Positions 6,037-6,710 of a stretch of DNA of 6,710 nucleotides are shown piece by piece. Made by a program: the position numbers and the translations under genes. The notes below the pieces were generated by a model, which was not told where the DNA came from, did no database searches, and was given only the letters and a program-made list of their open reading frames with translations. The stretch lies in contig CAPNAQ010000098.1 of assembly GCA_948663505.1 (NCBI GenBank), positions 1 to 6,710 of the forward strand, read 5' to 3'. The first letter of the stretch is position 1. Each line of letters begins with the position of its first letter. The DNA is from an uncultured Clostridia bacterium. GTDB taxonomy: Bacteria > Bacillota > Clostridia > TANB77 > CAG-508.

Positions 6037-6710
6037 TATTGTTTTCCTCTTTATCTTCCATTTTATTGTTATCTTTAGGAATTATATTGTCATATTCATT
6101 TATATTTTCTTCTTCTTTAATTCTTTGTAGTTCTTGTTCTACATCATCAATTAATGGATGATTCTCTAGTTTAGTTCTCAAACTTATCATTGTATCATTA
6201 TTAAGACTTTGAATTTGTTCTACAGTATTAAATATTCTTGATTTATTAAAAGTAAACCTAAAATCAAATATATCTAAATCTTGAGGAATTTCTCCTATTC
6301 TTTTTAAATGTTCACTTATAAACCAAAATAATTGATATAATGCTTCTGTTAAATTTGTTATACATTCATCTGCTTTTAAGTCTAAATCTGTATATAAAAA
6401 TTCTAAACTTATTCCACTTGGTGCTTGTCCTATTAGTTCACTTTTATTTGTATTTACTCCTCTTCCAAACTCATAGATTTTTTCTTCTAGCAATTTCAAA
6501 ATAATTTGCCTTGCCTCATATGGAAATGGTATTGTCTCTGTTTCTATTTTTCCTGTTGCATCATTATTTCTTACAACTCCCATTATTTTTATTCTTTCTA
6601 CTAATTCAACAAGATTTTCTGCTCCATATCCATTTATTTTATATATAAACTCTTTTAAGTCTTCTATTGTATTTATAAAATTAGAATTTATTAAGTCATA
6701 TGCATCTATT
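6026..6710 (-). CDS. Portal protein, SPP1 gp6-type, C-terminal part (partial)
   Basis: The frame runs in from the right edge with no stop to TGA at 6028-6026, giving about 227 residues. The internal ATG at 6583 is not the start, because the coding pattern continues upstream of it (YDLINSNFINTIEDLKEFIY, then NGYGAENLVELVERIKIMGV). Further recognisable parts are IPFPYEARQIILKLLEEKIY, an FGRGVNTNK stretch, PSGISLEFLYTDLDLKADEC and a helix with LTEALYQLFWFI. It ends in a long acidic, asparagine-rich tail. This matches the wing, stem and crown region of SPP1 gp6-like portals, the dodecameric ring at one vertex through which the terminase pumps DNA. The following MuF gene begins 11 bases before its stop, the standard portal-MuF pair. 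The N-terminal half lies outside the window. Confidence 0.9.
   Translation of the reverse strand, partial: IDAYDLINSNFINTIEDLKEFIYKINGYGAENLVELVERIKIMGVVRNNDATGKIETETIPFPYEARQIILKLLEEKIYEFGRGVNTNKSELIGQAPSGISLEFLYTDLDLKADECITNLTEALYQLFWFISEHLKRIGEIPQDLDIFDFRFTFNKSRIFNTVEQIQSLNNDTMISLRTKLENHPLIDDVEQELQRIKEEENINEYDNIIPKDNNKMEDKEENNNEE

Noticed and set aside
5399..6161. Several plus-strand frames of 60-90 codons
   Set aside because: They are antisense to MuF and portal coding sequence, overlap one another, and show no start signals or recognisable motifs.
6026..6583. Portal frame treated as a complete 185-residue gene starting at 6583
   Set aside because: The frame continues to the right edge with portal-like sequence, so the ATG at 6583 is an internal methionine.
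1..6710. CRISPR arrays, tRNA genes, insertion sequences, attachment sites
   Set aside because: I saw no regularly spaced repeats, no cloverleaf-like stretch, no transposase and no terminal inverted repeats. The window is gene-dense throughout, with the longest non-coding gap about 144 bases (3943-4086).

Overview
The window is very AT-rich, and every gene I can support reads on the minus strand, right to left. Most genes touch or overlap the next by a few bases and have purine-rich ribosome binding sites (GGAGG, GAGGTG, AGGAGGT). TGA acts as an ordinary stop. Base composition, AGA/ATA codon use and the protein types suggest a tailed phage or prophage of a low-GC Firmicute, probably a Clostridium-type gut or soil anaerobe. 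The host assignment is inference. The first gene downstream of the head module encodes a contractile-tail sheath protein, so the phage is a myovirus with a PBSX / Clostridium phage type late region.

Layout in transcription order: the C-terminal part of an SPP1 gp6-type portal protein, cut by the right edge (6710-6026); a 597-residue MuF/SPP1 gp7-type minor head protein carrying a second, zinc-metalloprotease-like domain (6036-4243); a 50-residue unidentified protein (4239-4087); a hairpin terminator (4059-4039); a GP20-type scaffold protein (3942-3337); the major capsid protein (3314-2208); a second hairpin terminator touching the capsid stop codon (2215-2185); a head-tail connector protein (2173-1796); a head-closure gene broken by an apparent one-base insertion (1794-1413); an HK97 gp10-type protein (1410-832); a probable tail terminator (835-407); a 63-residue lysine-rich protein (414-223); and the start of the tail sheath gene (220-1).

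Together these genes build the head and the neck. The portal and MuF protein form the DNA entry vertex, the scaffold directs capsid assembly, and the connector, closure, gp10-like and terminator proteins finish the head and join it to the contractile tail. The two hairpins flank the scaffold-capsid pair and probably set capsid expression apart from that of its neighbours.

Three points stand out. The MuF protein looks like a phage-carried polymorphic toxin whose C-terminal domain has an HEFGH zinc motif and a YG...EFFAE.F motif resembling anthrax lethal factor. The 50-residue gene directly behind it, closed off by a terminator, is placed where an immunity or accessory gene would sit. The head-closure frame is restored exactly by removing one base, which means either an assembly error or a genuinely defective prophage.
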